Of a stretch of DNA of 64,000 nt, positions 61,533 through 64,000 are shown in pieces. Each line of letters begins with the position of its first letter. Within the stretch, counting starts at the first letter, position 1. The notes below the pieces were generated by a model that worked only from the letters and a program-made list of their open reading frames with translations, was not told the origin of the DNA and made no database searches. Source of the DNA: Salminus brasiliensis (Eukaryota; Chordata; Actinopteri; Characiformes; Bryconidae); the NCBI RefSeq assembly GCF_030463535.1, contig NC_132900.1:31891742-31955741 (forward strand), read 5' to 3'. The translations under genes and the position numbers were made by a program.

Positions 61533-61599
61533 ACTGAAACATCTACATGACACAGCTGTTCAGTTCTGTAAACAGAAAAGAACAAAGTGAAAGCGGTTT

Positions 61600-61980
61600 T
61601 TCAAACTCACATCTCTTTCATCTCACGGTTCTTTGTGGAACCAAAAATGGTTCTTCTATGGCGTCGCTCAAAGACCCTTTGTAGGATCTTTATTTATAGG
61701 CGTGAAGAAAGGCTTATCATTGGTTTGTCCCTCCTGTATATAAAACCCAGGCCTCACTTAACTCAAAGAACTTCAAAAAAAATAAAGGTGCTGCAAAGTG
61801 TGCTTTTCTTTGATGCTATAGAAGAACCATTTTTGGTTCCTTAAAGAAACATCTGTCATATGTGTTAAGAACCTTCTTTAAAAGAAGTGAATGTAAAGGG
61901 ACTTATACTCACATCTCCCTAAAAATGGTTCTATGTGACTTTTTTGGTGTTCTTTATAGCACCTTTATGTATAAGAGTGT
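61600..61980. mobile_element. MITE-like element with inverted GGTTC words
   Basis: Left part GGTTCTTTGTGGAACCAAAA and ATGGTTCTTCTATGGCGTCG; right part GCTATAGAAGAACCATTTTT and GGTTCCTTAAAG, which pair as inverted copies. It is a common type in fish genomes. Exact ends are uncertain. Confidence 0.55.
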
Positions 61981-61989
61981 AGAAAGGCT

Positions 61990-63520
61990 TATCAACTGAA
62001 TACTAAACCCCTTAAAATAACGTCTCTCATTAAAGAAGTGTGTAAACTCTGTGAAGACCAGGCCTGTCTGCCTGTCTGCCGTCTCTACTACCGGCTCAGA
62101 CAAACACACTGGCCTTCCAGCTCTTTGTAAAAGCAGAGACTTGGGTTTCTTAAGAGTTCCCGGGGAAACCCAACTCTCCACTCACGGCCTGGTGCTTTCT
62201 GTGAAACTCTCCACACGTGACCGATACTGGAAGGGGGCAGGGAACAGGGAGTCGCTGGGTAACGAGAGTCATTAGAGTATAGGACTGGGAGACAGTGTGC
62301 CTTTGTTAAGAGCAACATTCACTTCCAAATTAAGCGGGTTTACGGAGGACAGCCGAGCTCGGAGCAGCTTCTCAGTGGTTCTGAAACAGCACCTGGTCTG
62401 GGAGAATAGACCAGCCTAAACTGCCCGGGGTGGAAGCAGCAGTCTGAAGTCTGGAGGCTGTTCAGCTGTTGGGATTATATAATAGGATTATAGTTAGGAA
62501 TCAATGTTTTCAACCATATAAAAACAGTATAACCTGCGTCCAGTGCAACTTCATACTATACATAATTATGCATGATTAGTAGGATGCTTTAAATAGGAGC
62601 CAGTTATTTTATAAGATTGTGGACGCGTCCAGAAAAAAGACCAAAGCGAAATGTAGTTGTTTGTCTCTGAGTTTCCTATAATACCCTTACTTTTATACTC
62701 CAGATTTTATTACATGTTTTAAAGGGAATTAAGAAACAGCTTCAGTAGCTTTGGTTAGGATTCGATGTTTTTTAACAGAAATGGTAGAAAATGTCCTAAA
62801 TGTAGATTTTGAAGCCAAGCAAGACAATTACTGTTTGGTAAACACACACACAAACCTAATTACTGTTTAATTTGCTTAATTTAATATATTTAACATTTCA
62901 AAAAATAAAGCATCAGGCCAACAAAAAATAAATAAATAACATAAGGCAACAATTCGCATTAGGTTTTTGAATTATGGCAACTTTAGATTTAATTATCTGG
63001 ATCCAACACAATTTTATTTCATGTATGGTGAATTAGTGTTTCAGCCACAGCAGAAATGATTTTTTAATAATATGAATTTAACAACTGTCAACAGAAACAT
63101 ATATTCTTAACTTGACTGTACATTAAAAAAATAGGTTTTATTTTTATTTTTAAGCATTTTAGCATTAGGCCAACCAATTTCTTTTTGAGTTAGCTATCTG
63201 CTACATCTTTTAAACATGATGAATCATTTTTTTAGCTGTAAAAAGCATGTTTAAATAACATGAACATCAACATGAACAGATATTAATAAGTTGACTGAAC
63301 CTAAATAAAGACATTTTTTAATATGTGTTTTAAATACAGCTGTTTAACACATTATACACATTATACACATTATACCCACCTCAATCTTCTTTCCCACTAA
63401 TGTCTCAATAAAGTGAACTAAAGCAAATGTCTGAGAGTGCAGCAGTATGTCTGATCTGCAGTGTTTAATCACACTGTACTCACAGTAACACAGAAGTCTG
63501 AGCGAAACCATGAAACTTAC
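61990..63520. other. Intergenic, no gene seen
   Basis: Mixed, then AT-rich DNA. No protein-like frame or clear repeat, apart from short ACACATTATAC repeats near 63350-63375. Confidence 0.4.
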
Positions 63521-63526
63521 TGTACT

Positions 63527-63675
63527 GCCTCAGTGTACCTGCCTCAGTGTACTGCCTCAGTGTACTGCCTCAGTGTACCTGCCTCAGTGTACTGCCTCAG
63601 TGTACCTGCCTCAGTGTACCTGCCTCAGTGTACTGCCTCAGTGTACCTGCCTCAGTGTACTGCCTCAGTGTACCT
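63527..63675. repeat. 13/14-bp minisatellite
   Basis: About eleven tandem CTGCCTCAGTGTA units, some with an extra C (CCTGCCTCAGTGTA). Following it are GCTC repeats and a GCTAGGCTA repeat to about 63763. Confidence 0.9.
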
Positions 63676-63689
63676 GCTGTACACAGCAC

Positions 63690-64000
63690 GGCTCGCTCGC
63701 TCGCTAGCACATAGTTCGAGCCTACGAACGTTAGCTAGGCTAGCTAGGCTAGCTAGGTTAGCTACATACAACCGCAAACATGTCAGAGCTGACGGTCTTA
63801 CACAAGCATTTTCACAGAAATGGTAGAAAACGTGGTTTGTGGTCCATTAAAATGTTTTACTGAGTAAAAATAACGAGCTAGCGCGGTCTTTGAAGGCTTA
63901 AGCTGGTTGGCTAGTTAGCTATCCTAGCTAGCTAGCAGCTAATGAGTGCGTCCCGGGACCTTAAACAGAACAAAAAATCATATTTTTTACAAAAGCAAAA
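63690..64000. other. Right edge, simple repeats, no gene seen
   Basis: GCTCGCTCGCTC and TAGCTAGGCTAGC-type simple repeats, then mixed DNA with many GCTAGC words. There is CpG content at 63690-63780, which might precede a gene outside the window, but nothing shows it. Confidence 0.35.

Overview
This is a teleost fish genomic window. The genes with introns are vertebrate, the tight-junction claudins are expanded into a tandem cluster as in bony fishes, and the intergenic DNA is full of fish-type repeats: a Tc1 transposon, hAT and other MITEs, tRNA-derived SINEs, and GT and AAT microsatellites. The species cannot be fixed from sequence alone; an ostariophysan fish (characin or catfish-like) is a guess from the repeat types.

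Layout. At 1-7.8 kb is the 5' end of por (NADPH-cytochrome P450 reductase, minus strand): the first coding exon with its membrane anchor at 2.0-2.2 kb, and a CpG-rich candidate promoter at 7.3-7.8 kb. The rest of por lies outside the window. At 9.3-9.6 kb is a minisatellite of nine identical CTCF-type motifs, directly before sbds (ribosome maturation factor, plus strand, five exons, 9.65-14.56 kb, complete at 250 aa). From 15.4 to 57.5 kb are ten single-exon claudin genes. Seven are on the minus strand (15.4, 17.2, 19.7, 23.5, 25.9, 30.7 and 36.2 kb). Three are on the plus strand (44.4, 48.0 and 56.8 kb). From 58 to 64 kb I see no recognisable gene, only repeats and AT-rich DNA.

The three plus-strand claudins all end in YDRRDYV, like mammalian claudin-3. 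Typical minus-strand members end in R-A/E/N-YV or KGYV, closer to claudin-4. Human CLDN3 and CLDN4 are also divergent and sit with POR at 7q11.23, so the window looks like a fish expansion of that ancestral pair. The strand switch at 37-44 kb holds a nearly intact Tc1 element whose transposase has one internal stop.

Several claudin promoters share one layout: a C-rich ACYCCRCC box 23-28 bp upstream of a TATA box, about 100-200 bp before the start codon. Single CTCF-like motifs are scattered through the cluster. Other notable structures are a 1.2 kb telomere-like minisatellite (31.7-32.9 kb), a hAT element with a 136-bp-arm palindrome (34.1-35.1 kb), a retrotransposon tail fused to the sbds exon 2 acceptor, an AP-1 motif array at 61.5 kb, and a divergent claudin that has lost one cysteine of the family's disulfide.
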